The notes under the pieces: generated by a model
What the model was told of the DNA's origin: nothing
Seen by the model: only the letters and a program-made list of their open reading frames with translations
Databases searched by the model: none
In this document: positions 23,039 to 32,670 of the stretch, one piece after another
Position numbering within the stretch: position 1 is the stretch's first letter
Layout of the letters: each line of letters begins with the position of its first letter
Program-made: the position numbers and the translations under genes
Assembly: GCA_005217565.1 (NCBI GenBank)
Contig: SJCO01000011.1
Location: 1 to 41,069 of the forward strand
Source of the DNA: Puteibacter caeruleilacunae
Lineage (GTDB): Bacteria; Bacteroidota; Bacteroidia; Bacteroidales; Prolixibacteraceae
Reading direction: 5' to 3'
Length of the DNA: 41,069 bases

Positions 23039-24445
23039 ATGAATAACAACCGTCGTGACTTTCTTAAGAAGACTGCACTAGGACTTGGTGCAATCACTAT
23101 TATTCCTAGTCACGTTATTTTCGCTAAGCCAGGATCTGTTGCTCCAAGCGACAAGGTAAATATGGCTTTCTGTGGTATTGGTAACCGTGGAGGACAAATT
23201 TTCCGTACATTCATGGGAACTGGTATGGTAAACAATGTTGCCATGTGTGATACTGATATGGGAGCTAAGCATACCTTAAGATCAATTGAAGCTTACCCTA
23301 ACGTACCTCGCTACCAGGATTTCAGAAAGATGTTTGATGAAATGGGAGATCAAATCGATGCAGTTTGCGTTGGTACTCCAGATTTCTCTCACTTCCCTAT
23401 TACTATTCTGGCAATGTCATTAGGAAAACATGTTTATGTAGAGAAGCCTCTTACAAGAACATTCCAGGAATCAGAATTATTGATGGAAGCTGCTAAAAAA
23501 TACAAAGTAGCGACTCAAATGGGTAACCAGGGACACTCTGATGCTAACTATTTCCAGTTTAAGACTTGGGTAAAAGAAGGTATCATTAAAGATGTAACCA
23601 AGATTACTGCTCATATGAACAGTGCTCGTCGTTGGCATGGTTGGGATGTTAATATGAAAGACTTCCCTAAAGGACAGCCAATTCCAGAGACATTAGATTG
23701 GGACACTTGGTTGGGTACTGCTCAGCACCACAACTATCATAAAGATTTCATCAACGGACAATGGCGTTGTTGGTATGACTTCGGTATGGGTGCATTAGGT
23801 GACTGGGGTGCTCACATCATGGATACAGCACACGAATTCCTTGATTTAGGATTACCATACGAGATTGATCCAGTTTATATTGAAGGACATAATCCATTAT
23901 TCTTCCCTCAATCTTCAACTCTTGATTTCAAATTCCCTAAACGTAAAGGAATGCCTAAGTGTACAATCACTTGGTATGATGGAGTAAACAATCAACCTAA
24001 GCTGCCTAAAGGATATGGAGAGTCAAAACTTGATTCTAACATTCCAGCTGCATCAACAGGTAAGATTGAGAAGCGTAAGTTGAATCCAGGTAAAATTATC
24101 TACGGTAAAGATCTTACTTTCAAAGGAGGATCACATGGTAGTACATTAGAGATTATTCCAAGAGAAGCAGCTAAGGAAATGAATTTACCTGAAGTTCCTA
24201 AGAGCCCTTCTAACCACTTCGTAAACTTTGTACGTGCTTGTCGTGGTGAGGAAAAAACTCGTTCACCTTTCGAAGTAGCAGCACCATTAAGTCAGGTGTT
24301 TGTACTTGGAACATTAGCTCAACGCTTGAACACGAAGTTGAAGTTTGACCGTGAGACTAAGCAAATCACCAACAACAAGTTTGCTAATCAGCTATTAGTT
24401 GGTACTCCTCCTCGTAAAGGATGGGAAGAGTTTTATAAATTATAA
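23039..24445 (+). CDS. Tat-exported Gfo/Idh/MocA-family oxidoreductase
   Basis: I chose MNNNRRDFLKKTALGLGAIT at 23039, because it gives a normal short n-region before the twin-arginine motif RRDFLKK. Upstream in-frame ATGs at 22994 and 23024 are also possible. The product is 468 residues. The Rossmann motif CGIGNRGG is followed by an acidic strand end (AMCDTD), and the family's EKP motif appears as VYVEKPLTRTF. The C-terminal alpha/beta domain has GDWGAHIMD, where His is a likely catalytic residue. Such periplasmic Gfo/Idh proteins carry tightly bound NAD(P) and oxidise or reduce sugar carbons, commonly C3 of glycosides. It is the second gene of the DUF1080 operon and ends before a strong terminator. 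Confidence 0.93.
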   Translation: MNNNRRDFLKKTALGLGAITIIPSHVIFAKPGSVAPSDKVNMAFCGIGNRGGQIFRTFMGTGMVNNVAMCDTDMGAKHTLRSIEAYPNVPRYQDFRKMFDEMGDQIDAVCVGTPDFSHFPITILAMSLGKHVYVEKPLTRTFQESELLMEAAKKYKVATQMGNQGHSDANYFQFKTWVKEGIIKDVTKITAHMNSARRWHGWDVNMKDFPKGQPIPETLDWDTWLGTAQHHNYHKDFINGQWRCWYDFGMGALGDWGAHIMDTAHEFLDLGLPYEIDPVYIEGHNPLFFPQSSTLDFKFPKRKGMPKCTITWYDGVNNQPKLPKGYGESKLDSNIPAASTGKIEKRKLNPGKIIYGKDLTFKGGSHGSTLEIIPREAAKEMNLPEVPKSPSNHFVNFVRACRGEEKTRSPFEVAAPLSQVFVLGTLAQRLNTKLKFDRETKQITNNKFANQLLVGTPPRKGWEEFYKL

Positions 24446-24520
24446 TTTAGAAGAAAGGATCATTAATTTGATCAATAAACAATAAATCAAATTTTTTAAT
24501 ACTTTCTGGTAATGCATCTT

Positions 24521-24555
24521 GTAGCCCAATCATGAGAATGATGGGCTACTTTTTT
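24521..24555 (+). terminator. Terminator of the DUF1080/oxidoreductase operon
   Basis: Arms GTAGCCCA (24521-24528) and TGGGCTAC (24542-24549), extended by CAT/ATG inside, are followed by TTTTTT (24550-24555). The convergent glycosidase gene stops at 24561. Confidence 0.85.
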
Positions 24556-24560
24556 ATATG

Positions 24561-25553
24561 CTATTTTTTCACTTCGTATCTGATCAAGTAAGCCTCTGGT
24601 CCGTTATGAATCATTCCAATTCCCCATTTTAATCCTTCTCCAACAATTACAGGATTTGTTAAATCGGGACGATAAGCTCCAGGGGCATGTGGACGATTAG
24701 AAACCTTTGCCGATAATTTATTTGTAAGAAAATCGATACCATCGGGGGCATATTCAATCGTACTGGTTATTGAGGCTAAAGCTGCTACCCCAACACCTTG
24801 AGGCCATATCATCACCTCGTGACTGCCCGCTAACAATGGTCGGTCTAATTTTTCAAAAGGACCTTCAGGACTTTTTGAAAATGCTACACCCATACGTGTA
24901 TGCGCAGGGCCACCCTTCCCATGAATACGACTACGTCCTTTGTAGTATAACCAATACAATCCATTACGATACAACATTGCAGCATCATCAATACGATAGC
25001 TATCAAATTTCTCAGGCTCTGAACTAATCTTCAATACAGGTTCTTCGCTTACCCTGGAAAATGGGCCATCAGGCGAATCACTTATAGCCAATCCTATTGC
25101 AGTAATATCTGTTGTTGAATTATTCTCAAACTCTCCCTTTTCATTACCTGGAGTAGGCTTCACTCCGGTGTAATACATGTAATATTTACCATTAGCAAAA
25201 ATGATATTTGGAGTAAACGTAGCTTGAGAATCAAAAGTTCCTTTATTTCCTAGTCCTAGTATCTCCCCCTGCTCTTTCCATGTGAAACCTTCATCTTTTG
25301 ATGTAGCATACCATAAGGTTCCCCAATAGCCTGGAGCACGACCATAAATCTTGGTGTAATATACATAGTAGGTATCCCCTACTTTTATTACATCACTAGG
25401 ATCGCGACGGGTACAGCCTTTTTCATGCCCAATACCTTTTACCTTATCGTACTTAAATTCAATGTTACTTAGTTCTTTTTTTGCCTCCTCAGGTTGTGCT
25501 ATTAGCGACAAACTGAGACATAGCATCATTACTGGTAGTAGTAGCCGTTTCAT
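24561..25553 (-). CDS. Exported five-bladed beta-propeller glycosidase, GH117/GH43-clan type
   Basis: A 330-residue protein with signal peptide (1-19, SLSLIAQ). The sequence pattern RRDPSDVIKVGDTYYVYYTK (49-68), FDSQATFTPNIIFANGKYYMYYTG (107-130), YRIDDAAMLYRNGLYWLYYKG and SHEVMIWPQGVG is that of five-bladed propeller glycosidases. RDPS near the start and HEVMIWP fit GH117 (3,6-anhydro-galactosidases and relatives) best, with Asp51 as a candidate base and Asp189/190, His245 and Glu246 as active-site candidates. The GH43 clan is the alternative. Substrate is not determined; relatives in GH117 act on red-algal galactans, which would fit the nearby sulfatase. It lies 76 bases downstream of the GH116 gene, with a hairpin between. 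Confidence 0.82.
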   Translation of the reverse strand: MKRLLLPVMMLCLSLSLIAQPEEAKKELSNIEFKYDKVKGIGHEKGCTRRDPSDVIKVGDTYYVYYTKIYGRAPGYWGTLWYATSKDEGFTWKEQGEILGLGNKGTFDSQATFTPNIIFANGKYYMYYTGVKPTPGNEKGEFENNSTTDITAIGLAISDSPDGPFSRVSEEPVLKISSEPEKFDSYRIDDAAMLYRNGLYWLYYKGRSRIHGKGGPAHTRMGVAFSKSPEGPFEKLDRPLLAGSHEVMIWPQGVGVAALASITSTIEYAPDGIDFLTNKLSAKVSNRPHAPGAYRPDLTNPVIVGEGLKWGIGMIHNGPEAYLIRYEVKK

Positions 25554-25575
25554 TTGTAGATTTTTATTATTAAAA

Positions 25576-25611
25576 GAAATACTGGAAGGTCTAATTCTCT
25601 TCCAGTATTTC
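25576..25611 (-). terminator. Long hairpin between the GH116 and GH117-like genes
   Basis: Arms GAAATACTGGAAG (25576-25588) and CTTCCAGTATTTC (25599-25611) pair perfectly over 13 bp with a 10-base loop. On the minus strand TTTTAATAATAAAAA follows. This is a terminator or partial attenuator at the end of the GH116 gene. Confidence 0.7.
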
Positions 25612-25628
25612 CAAGTTACTATATCTTT

Positions 25629-28295
25629 CTAAAGATCAATACTTGTTCCTTCGGCAACAACAGTTTTGCCTTTCACTTTTGCTGTATTTACCACCTCATT
25701 ATCAACATTCAAGAAATCAAGAGTCTTCAATTCAAGATTACCTGCATCAACTGATAATTTCGCAGAATACTTACTTCCATTTTTCTGAACTTTTATTGTT
25801 CCATATGCATAACCATTCGACCAATAATAAGTTCCTTCCTCTGCACGAATTGTCATGTGCTTTACATCAGCTTGATAGTGATAGCGAGTATAGGCAATAA
25901 GCGGACTCCAAGATGACATTGCTCTTGCATAACGGTGCCCGAACTCTCCTTCATTAAACGGATTACGGTTAGAGCCATTGTATCGGTCACGAACAGCAGT
26001 CACAACCTTTTCTCCATCTGTTTCCATATTCTCAAAAATCATTCCTGCTGCAGTATGATACTCTAAACCAGTCCAAGGTTCTGAGAAATAAGGGAACGGA
26101 CGAGCTTCACGCTTTCCTTCTGGGTAATAAGCATTCATCAAGCCTACTTCATCTCTGGTAATGTAACAACGGAATGTACTAAGGTGTTGATCCCAGTTAG
26201 TTCGGTAATTATATTTCATTACTGATTCTAAAGCTTTCTTTACGTTTTCAGGCTTAAGTAGATAACCTAATCCACAGATATGAGCCATTTGCTGTCCCAC
26301 CATCTGATGAACCAATACAGCCTCTCCTACCTGGAAATTTCTAGGTTCTGGTAGCAATTGAATATAGTACTCTCCATTAAACATGTTTTCGTCCATCCAG
26401 GCACTACCCGTTTCAAATAACTTACGACACTGCTTAGCAAAGTCTTTATCTTTCATCACCTTTGCCATCTCTTCTCCTGCACGTAAAGCACACAGATACC
26501 ATGTCCCCATTTCTGGATTAGGTCCAATATAGTTTACGTCCATAGTGTTATGGTGTACACCTTCAATAACACCATTGGCATCAGCATCCCATTTACTATC
26601 CTGCCATACAAACTCCAATGATCTTTTTACGTATGGATATAGCTTCGACAACTTCTCGGTATCACCTGATAATTGCCATTCTCGATACATTCTAATAATA
26701 CAACCAAGCTGACCGTCAGCAGCTGCACCAATCGTTTGTTTCTCCGAATCTAGTGGTAAGAAAAAGCGGTGAGCCATTTTACCTGTCTTAAGATCGGTAC
26801 CAATTCCAAATTCTACTTCACGCATGGACATTGCTACATCTCCAAAAGTAAACGGAATAGTCGACTCATAATTCCATACGTGCGTACAAGTACCAGGTCC
26901 CCAGCCTCCACGAATTCCTTTTGGATTCAAAGCCGTACCATAAACACTACCTTGGCCTTCCCAACCAAGAGCATAGCCACCATCAACACGGAACATCGTC
27001 TGACACCTCATATTTGCCAGGTTCGACATTGCAGCTTCCTTAATTTTCTGTGGTACATCCTGCGACACAAAGCTATTTACAAAAGCAACAGTCTGATCTT
27101 TCAACGAATTATATCGTTTTGCAGTCTTTTCAGCAACATCCCATGCATCAGAATAGTTACGTGCATAGAAGTTATTCATAGGCTTTTGAGGCCACCCTGG
27201 CTGTCCTTCCCAGCTAATACGCTTAGGGAAATACCAAGTCAGCATGAACGGAATTACTTTAGTCTCCCCTGGCTTAATTGTCACTTTCACAGCCACAGAA
27301 GCAGGGACCGATTTATTCTTCTCTTCTCCAGTAAATTCATTCAGCATATTATAGTCATCTGAATCTTTTACGTTTTTACCTTTATGCTGCTTTATAACTC
27401 CATCATCTTTCAAGTCATCCCAGAAATCGATTACAGAACCATTCCAAACTAAATCGGGATGCCAACTAGTGCGACAGCTAACTTCTCCCTTAGCACTTGT
27501 TACCAATGCCATCGATCCCCAGCGACTATCCAAAGAATCATTTGAATTAGTGGTCATGAATACACCTTTTAATCCATCACGATTTCGGTACATATTCTGA
27601 TTTTGCTTAAGATGATTCTTAATACCATCAAACCCCACATAATTAGGAACAGTACCACAGATGGTCACCTCTACAGGTCCATTAGTAGTATTTTTCACCT
27701 CATATTCAAACATTGCAGTAGGAATACTACTATCATCAGTCTTTCCAGGAATAAGAGGGTTAAATGCTTTAATAGACACATCTACCGGCATTGTTTTGTC
27801 GATCAAGTGTACCTTAGCCATTGGGTAGGCAGTCTTCATCTCGCTATCATTAAAGCGAGGAAAAGTACTATTCAATTCATCACATCCCCAATCACCTTCA
27901 AGGCGTGTCTTAGGAATTGCACCTTCCAACATTCTTGCATCAATCGTTCCATCGGCAGTTTTAGTACGAATAGCAAAAAATGGAGCTACTCTCGTTGCGG
28001 CCCAATGCTCATTAAAAAAAGGAGTAAAACCAATTGCCCCCTGATTCATTATCTCCCAATCAACCAACTTACCACGGGCATCAATTGAAACCGTACCAGT
28101 ACCAATACCCCCGATAGGCATCGCTACATGATCGATATAATGACCAGAGTAACTTTGAAGGTATTTTACCTCATCAACGCTCCCATCTCCTTTTTGCTTT
28201 TCAACAGCATTAATACACGTTGCTGTTCCGATTAGTGCCACACCACATAATGATAGCGTTCGCAGCCAGTTTCCTTTCTTCATTTGTTTTTTCAT
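25629..28295 (-). CDS. Exported GH116-family glycosidase (beta-glucosidase/GBA2 type)
   Basis: An 888-residue protein with an N-terminal signal segment (about 1-30). The N-terminal beta domain carries the GH116 signature MPIGGIGTGTVSIDARGKLVDWEI (59-82). The C-terminal (alpha/alpha)6 domain carries THVWNYE, with Glu477 at the position of the family nucleophile, and HHNTMDVNYIGPNPEMGTWYLCALRAGEEM, where Asp586 is the likely acid/base. Length and order match bacterial GH116 and human GBA2, but here the enzyme is exported. Known members cleave beta-glucosides or beta-xylosides; the substrate here is not determined. Upstream a TAATTTTG box (complement of 28338-28345) may be the -7 element. It lies beside the keto-glycoside genes, so it may act on the same glycan. 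Confidence 0.92.
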   Translation of the reverse strand: MKKQMKKGNWLRTLSLCGVALIGTATCINAVEKQKGDGSVDEVKYLQSYSGHYIDHVAMPIGGIGTGTVSIDARGKLVDWEIMNQGAIGFTPFFNEHWAATRVAPFFAIRTKTADGTIDARMLEGAIPKTRLEGDWGCDELNSTFPRFNDSEMKTAYPMAKVHLIDKTMPVDVSIKAFNPLIPGKTDDSSIPTAMFEYEVKNTTNGPVEVTICGTVPNYVGFDGIKNHLKQNQNMYRNRDGLKGVFMTTNSNDSLDSRWGSMALVTSAKGEVSCRTSWHPDLVWNGSVIDFWDDLKDDGVIKQHKGKNVKDSDDYNMLNEFTGEEKNKSVPASVAVKVTIKPGETKVIPFMLTWYFPKRISWEGQPGWPQKPMNNFYARNYSDAWDVAEKTAKRYNSLKDQTVAFVNSFVSQDVPQKIKEAAMSNLANMRCQTMFRVDGGYALGWEGQGSVYGTALNPKGIRGGWGPGTCTHVWNYESTIPFTFGDVAMSMREVEFGIGTDLKTGKMAHRFFLPLDSEKQTIGAAADGQLGCIIRMYREWQLSGDTEKLSKLYPYVKRSLEFVWQDSKWDADANGVIEGVHHNTMDVNYIGPNPEMGTWYLCALRAGEEMAKVMKDKDFAKQCRKLFETGSAWMDENMFNGEYYIQLLPEPRNFQVGEAVLVHQMVGQQMAHICGLGYLLKPENVKKALESVMKYNYRTNWDQHLSTFRCYITRDEVGLMNAYYPEGKREARPFPYFSEPWTGLEYHTAAGMIFENMETDGEKVVTAVRDRYNGSNRNPFNEGEFGHRYARAMSSWSPLIAYTRYHYQADVKHMTIRAEEGTYYWSNGYAYGTIKVQKNGSKYSAKLSVDAGNLELKTLDFLNVDNEVVNTAKVKGKTVVAEGTSIDL

Positions 28296-28490
28296 ATAAC
28301 ATTTTAATTTATTGAGGGTTTACAAAATCAGTCATTTCAAAATTACTTGAGAATACTATGTTCTTGGGGGTATAAATCAATATGAAAAGTGCACATTTCG
28401 ATTATTCAGGAATTAGATCACTAAACAATGCCCCTGAAATATGGTGCAAGCTGCTGGATAAATGTTGCAAATATTGTGGTAATGTGTAGC

Positions 28491-28522
28491 AAAAAAAAAG
28501 AGGACACGAAATTCATGTCCTC
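28491..28522 (-). terminator. Terminator of the HD-like gene
   Basis: Arms GAGGACA (28500-28506) and TGTCCTC (28516-28522) are followed on the minus strand by nine T (complement of A at 28491-28499). Confidence 0.8.
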
Positions 28523-28591
28523 CTACTTAAACAATTACATCCACTATTGCGTGGTGGTTAACAATATGGAATTAAATTGCTATTTCTTGTT

Positions 28592-29653
28592 TTATCGTTG
28601 CTTTTCAACATTACTGAAATCTTCATTTCTAATGATTGCAACACTTCTACGTTTCTGATTTACTCGTACCGTTACATCAAACCACTCCTCAAGTTCCAAG
28701 ACACTACAATATAGAGGCTCTGGATCTAGATCAGCATCCCACTTAACACTAAGTACTATTGATTTCCCCTTTACTTCAAATAGGATATTCTGAAATTGCT
28801 TCAGATCAAAATCCTCATAGACATTAGACGGATTAATCGCCTCAGCAATACCTAGCAAATAGGTATAAGGAAAGTGTTTAAAGTCTATTTTTTTGTGAAA
28901 CGGACAATCTACCTTTTCTTCATTAGCATAGCTGGTCATATTATTGTTGCGTATTACATGGAGGTAAGTAGCTACACCCTGCAGCTGTTTTCTATAGGAT
29001 GAAATATCGGGCAGCTTTATTTTACTAGATTCGCCCTTTTCTAACATCTTGAAATGTTTTATATCCATCGCTAATTTGATCGGAATTTCCATATCTTCGA
29101 CCTCCACATCATCCACTATGGCCAGCATAAATCCAAAATAAACATCATACACCCTCTTCATATTATTCCAGTATATAATCTCATTACTGGTCTGCTTCGA
29201 CAAATTATTAAGTCTTGAAAACATAGTACTTAATTCCTCCTCTTTTTCGGTGAAATTAAACATCTTTCCAAATCTTAACTGATCCAATCTTATACAATTA
29301 AGTGCCTCCTCATAAACCACACAAGTTAATCCCCAGCAAAAAGTAGGGATATCAATTCCGTCATCTGTCTTCCCTGAAATTCCGTCAATCTCAGGAAGCC
29401 ATTCCTTGCGTAAAATATTACCTATTATAAAGCAAGGAAAACAGTTCATGCCGTGATAATCAATGTATTCTTCATCTTGCCCCAATGTTTTATTCCTCTT
29501 ATAGGCAATATTTTCATTTGTAGAGATACTCACATCTCGTGCTGCAATTTTCAAGATTTTCCGAAGACTTTCATCCCTTTTATCACTATAGTAACTAAAT
29601 TCTTCAAACGTTTCTTCGACCAATCGATTCATTAAATTATTTTCCATATACAA
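28592..29653 (-). CDS. Cytoplasmic protein, possibly a degenerate HD-superfamily member
   Basis: A 353-residue protein without signal or membrane segments. The layout recalls HD-domain proteins in which a His-Gly segment, a short helix with H/R-N, and a 'FxxxPxxxLLxxAE' helix form the core. The matching pieces are DYHGMNCFPCFIIGNIL (about 65-81), ATYLHVIRNNNM (about 230-241) and HFPYTYLLGIAEAINP (about 260-275). The usual HD dipeptide is missing, so metal-dependent phosphohydrolase activity is doubtful. The rest is not recognised. Cysteines cluster at NCFPC and FCWGLTC. The start could also be Met3 or Met8. It has its own terminator and sits between the GH116 and sulfatase genes, with no clear functional tie. 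Confidence 0.7.
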   Translation of the reverse strand: MYMENNLMNRLVEETFEEFSYYSDKRDESLRKILKIAARDVSISTNENIAYKRNKTLGQDEEYIDYHGMNCFPCFIIGNILRKEWLPEIDGISGKTDDGIDIPTFCWGLTCVVYEEALNCIRLDQLRFGKMFNFTEKEEELSTMFSRLNNLSKQTSNEIIYWNNMKRVYDVYFGFMLAIVDDVEVEDMEIPIKLAMDIKHFKMLEKGESSKIKLPDISSYRKQLQGVATYLHVIRNNNMTSYANEEKVDCPFHKKIDFKHFPYTYLLGIAEAINPSNVYEDFDLKQFQNILFEVKGKSIVLSVKWDADLDPEPLYCSVLELEEWFDVTVRVNQKRRSVAIIRNEDFSNVEKQR

Positions 29654-30022
29654 TCAAAATTAAAATGAATTATACATTTCGATTTAACCATCTCTGCAAT
29701 GGAAATAAATATGACATTAGCATAGAGCAATGCTCCAAGTCATGCAAACAGGTGTTAGGTAATAATCGTGGTCTCTTCCTTGGAATCAGGTTCAGGCTCG
29801 CGGTCATTAGACAACAGATGTTACTTCCTTATTTTAGAAACGCTATTGCGAATCGTCAAACAGGTTGTCTAATCAATATGGCAATCTGTAACGAGTTGGT
29901 TAAATACCAGCTGCAAAATTATGAATAAGAGATAAACAATAAAATTATTTTGGGAGGTTTTGCATTAAAAAACGGTTCTCTCATTGAATTACAGCGATAT
30001 GAATTCCAGAAGATGCAGGGAA
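29654..30022. other. Gene-poor region between the HD-like and sulfatase genes
   Basis: A rightward open frame at 29665-29928 (87 codons) has no credible ribosome-binding site and an unconvincing composition. I do not call it a gene. No tRNA, repeat or clear terminator is visible. The sulfatase gene ends at 30023, close to the AT-rich right edge. Confidence 0.5.
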
Positions 30023-31498
30023 CTAATAGCTCCCCACATTCATTTTGATCCAGTTTTCATACAATAATTTCAACTCTTCTACTTTTTGAGGCATCTTATT
30101 AGCAAGATTTATTCGCTCACCTGCATCATCAGATAAATTAAATAATTTCAGACTGTTATCACTTGATATAGGTCTTATGTACATATTTGAAGGTCTTCCT
30201 TTTCCCCAACTCTCATTAGTATTGGTCAATTTCCATGGACCTTTACGAACCGCCCAGTTCTTCCCCCAACGCCATACCAATAATCTGGAATCATCAGGTT
30301 TAAGGAGACTTTTCCCATCTAAATGCTGATCATTTAATGTTATACCAGCCGCTTCAGCAATGGTAGGTAAAATATCTGTCGACGATACATAGCTCTCATT
30401 AATCTCCCCTTCTTTACAATGCCCTTTCCAGCACAATGCCATTGGGACACGGATTCCTCCTTCCCAAAGAGAATACTTACCTCCTGATAAAGGAGTGTTA
30501 CAAGCACCAGTAATCGGTGAACCGCCATTATCTGAAATAAATACAATCATTGTATTATTGCCTAATCCTTCTGCCTCAATTGCATCTAATACACGTCCGA
30601 TATTATCATCCAGACAATTCAAATTAGCCAGATAATACTTTCGCATATCTTCATCTTGTATAGCCCCTAAACGCGTGTATTTCTCATAATAAGCAGCATA
30701 GCTACCCGGTTTCATCTTTCCAAAAGTCTCAAGACTGTCAGGTTCATAATTGTGTATTGGCTTTACCCCATACTTATCAAGGTATTTTTGTGGAACTTCG
30801 TGAATTACATGATGAACAGCATTATAACTCAAGGTTAGAAAAAACGGCTCCTCTCGGTCTGTCTTCATATACTTAATAGCCTCATCGGTAAAGATATTCG
30901 TAAGGTATTCATCATCAGGATAACTTTTATAACCTCCATTAATCATTAATGGCCCCAAATGTGCACTTGTCCCATTAGGATCAGGAGTCCGCAATGCAAT
31001 GCTATCTGAAGTTAGCCAGTAATCATGTGCATGAGCACTAAAACCCAGGAAGTAATCGTAACCATGATTTGTAGGATATTCACGTACATCAAAATTGTGA
31101 TAATTCTTTCCATAATCTGATTTTCCAATTCGAGCAGTTGTATAACCTACTTCTTTCAAGTACTCAGCAATCGTTTTGGTATCAACGGGCAAACCGGGTG
31201 ACCAGCTTGCACTTTTATCCCAACGGAATTGATATTTCCCAGTATTTAAGGCTGATCGGGAAGGACTACATACGGGGGCTGATGTATACGCTTGAGTATA
31301 AACCACTCCATTTTGCGCTAGTCGCTCCATATTAGGAGTTGAAATATCAGGTGCATGATTCTTATATGGAGAAAAATCGGCATACCCCAGATCGTCAACA
31401 ACAATTAATAAAACATTAGGCTTTGATTGATTCCTTTGCGAGCATCCCCAAAGAATCATTGAAATAAACAACAAAGAGAGAATTCGTAATTGCAACAT
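30023..31498 (-). CDS. S1-family sulfatase lipoprotein
   Basis: A 491-residue sulfatase. Signal peptide MLQLRILSLLFISMILWGC with Cys19 as probable lipidation site (L-W-G-C). The sulfatase signature C-S-P-S-R (77-81, in APVCSPSRSAL) has Cys77, which is converted to formylglycine. Metal ligands are Asp35-Asp36 (VVDDLGYADFSP) and SDNGG further on. The C-terminal part has DAGERINLANKMPQ, a common end motif. It removes sulfate esters from carbohydrates, here at the cell envelope. The maturating radical-SAM enzyme is not in the window. Position among GH116, GH117-like and GH2 genes suggests a sulfated glycan substrate. A short palindrome, TTCAAT-TC-ATTGAA (31545-31558), lies upstream. Confidence 0.95.
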   Translation of the reverse strand: MLQLRILSLLFISMILWGCSQRNQSKPNVLLIVVDDLGYADFSPYKNHAPDISTPNMERLAQNGVVYTQAYTSAPVCSPSRSALNTGKYQFRWDKSASWSPGLPVDTKTIAEYLKEVGYTTARIGKSDYGKNYHNFDVREYPTNHGYDYFLGFSAHAHDYWLTSDSIALRTPDPNGTSAHLGPLMINGGYKSYPDDEYLTNIFTDEAIKYMKTDREEPFFLTLSYNAVHHVIHEVPQKYLDKYGVKPIHNYEPDSLETFGKMKPGSYAAYYEKYTRLGAIQDEDMRKYYLANLNCLDDNIGRVLDAIEAEGLGNNTMIVFISDNGGSPITGACNTPLSGGKYSLWEGGIRVPMALCWKGHCKEGEINESYVSSTDILPTIAEAAGITLNDQHLDGKSLLKPDDSRLLVWRWGKNWAVRKGPWKLTNTNESWGKGRPSNMYIRPISSDNSLKLFNLSDDAGERINLANKMPQKVEELKLLYENWIKMNVGSY

Positions 31499-31660
31499 AA
31501 TCTATTGATTTAGAATACAGAACTGACACAACCGATTTGGCTTCTTCAATTCATTGAACAATATTGCAATTACCCTATAATTCTCTCCAATAACAATGTA
31601 GTTTCCCCTTAAAAAGATGGATTATCTTATTACACTTTTCAAAAGCAAACCACCAAATAT

Positions 31661-32200
31661 CTACTCTTCAATCAGGTATAATTTATTATCCTCTACTTTG
31701 TACATTAAAGGAACAATCACAATCTGTGGATACAATTCGCGCAAACGGTTTGTCTCGCGTAACACAAAATCAACTTCATTACCAATATCCGATAATGGTG
31801 CACATTGTTCGAAATGTTCGATAGCTTTTTCGCGCTCCCAACCAGCATTATTAACAAGTCCTTCAACGAACTTTTCTTTGCGATCTGAAACATTCACCAT
31901 TCCGCAATCGGTATGTGCAATTAGTGCAATATATTTAATACCACCTACGCCTACAGCATAAGAAACTTTAAAATCTTTATTTATCAGGGTACCTCCACCA
32001 TCGCGAATAATATAGGCAAATCGTTCAGGGATATTAAGTTTTTTTCGGTGGTCCATACACATACCGACAAGGATTTCGGCACGTTCGTAGTCGTTGTGAG
32101 GGCTGTTTAAGTTGTGATAAGCCAAAAGTTTCTCGATTGGCGTATTACGATAAGGTGGGGAAACATCAGTTACGTTTGAAACTTCAATTAATCTCTTCAT
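31661..32200 (-). CDS. Beta-carbonic anhydrase-like protein
   Basis: A 179-residue cytoplasmic protein. Zinc-binding positions of the beta class are visible: Cys48 in CMDHR (C-x-D-x-R; Cys48, Asp50, Arg52) and His96/Cys99 in HTDCGM. Beta-carbonic anhydrases interconvert CO2 and bicarbonate; short variants such as this include proteins with other or unknown activity. The sequence FAYIIRDGGGT replaces the usual 'RNAGN' segment. It is encoded downstream of no obvious partner and is not in an operon with the sulfatase, which lies 162 bases further left with the same orientation. Confidence 0.85.
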   Translation of the reverse strand: MKRLIEVSNVTDVSPPYRNTPIEKLLAYHNLNSPHNDYERAEILVGMCMDHRKKLNIPERFAYIIRDGGGTLINKDFKVSYAVGVGGIKYIALIAHTDCGMVNVSDRKEKFVEGLVNNAGWEREKAIEHFEQCAPLSDIGNEVDFVLRETNRLRELYPQIVIVPLMYKVEDNKLYLIEE

Positions 32201-32670
32201 GATTTTTGATAAATTTTATTAATCAACTAATCCTAAAAAACAGATGAAACGAACATGAATTTTCTTCATTCTAAAATACACATACAAGAATGATTAAAAT
32301 TTATGTGAGTTCCTGAATGTATTTAGATTTTTTGAACATTCTTAAATTAAAAAATCTAAAACAGATGAAAGATATACTTAAAAATTAAAGTCTACAAAAA
32401 TTTGAGGAACTATGCTATCGAATTAAAATATTCGTAAACATGGATAAAAAACACCGAAACTGCTCTATAACATACACCTAAATTGAAACATTTTTAAAAA
32501 GTCATCTTGTATTTCATTGATATTATACTAAATTTGAGATGTTTAACAACTCAATAAAGAATAAAATGCTACATCTATTTCCCTTTATCACACCTCTACA
32601 ACTTTGGCACGAATGTTGCTTAACAAAACGCGATAACGAACGAATAACTAATAAGCTATAATCCCTGGAG
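32201..32670. other. AT-rich intergenic region
   Basis: 470 bases of very AT-rich sequence upstream of the carbonic anhydrase-like gene and before a possible small gene. I see no coding frame, tRNA or repeat. A TTTGGCA at 32603-32609 resembles the core upstream of the small secreted proteins, but is single and at 68 bases from the next ATG. Confidence 0.45.

Noticed and set aside
26769-27362. 197-residue frame antisense to the GH116 gene
   Set aside because: Shadow of the real coding strand; cysteine- and serine-rich antisense composition.
29665-29928. 87-residue frame on the plus strand
   Set aside because: It has no ribosome-binding site, an unlikely composition and no domain. The other strand is full of stops, so it is not a decayed gene on that side either.
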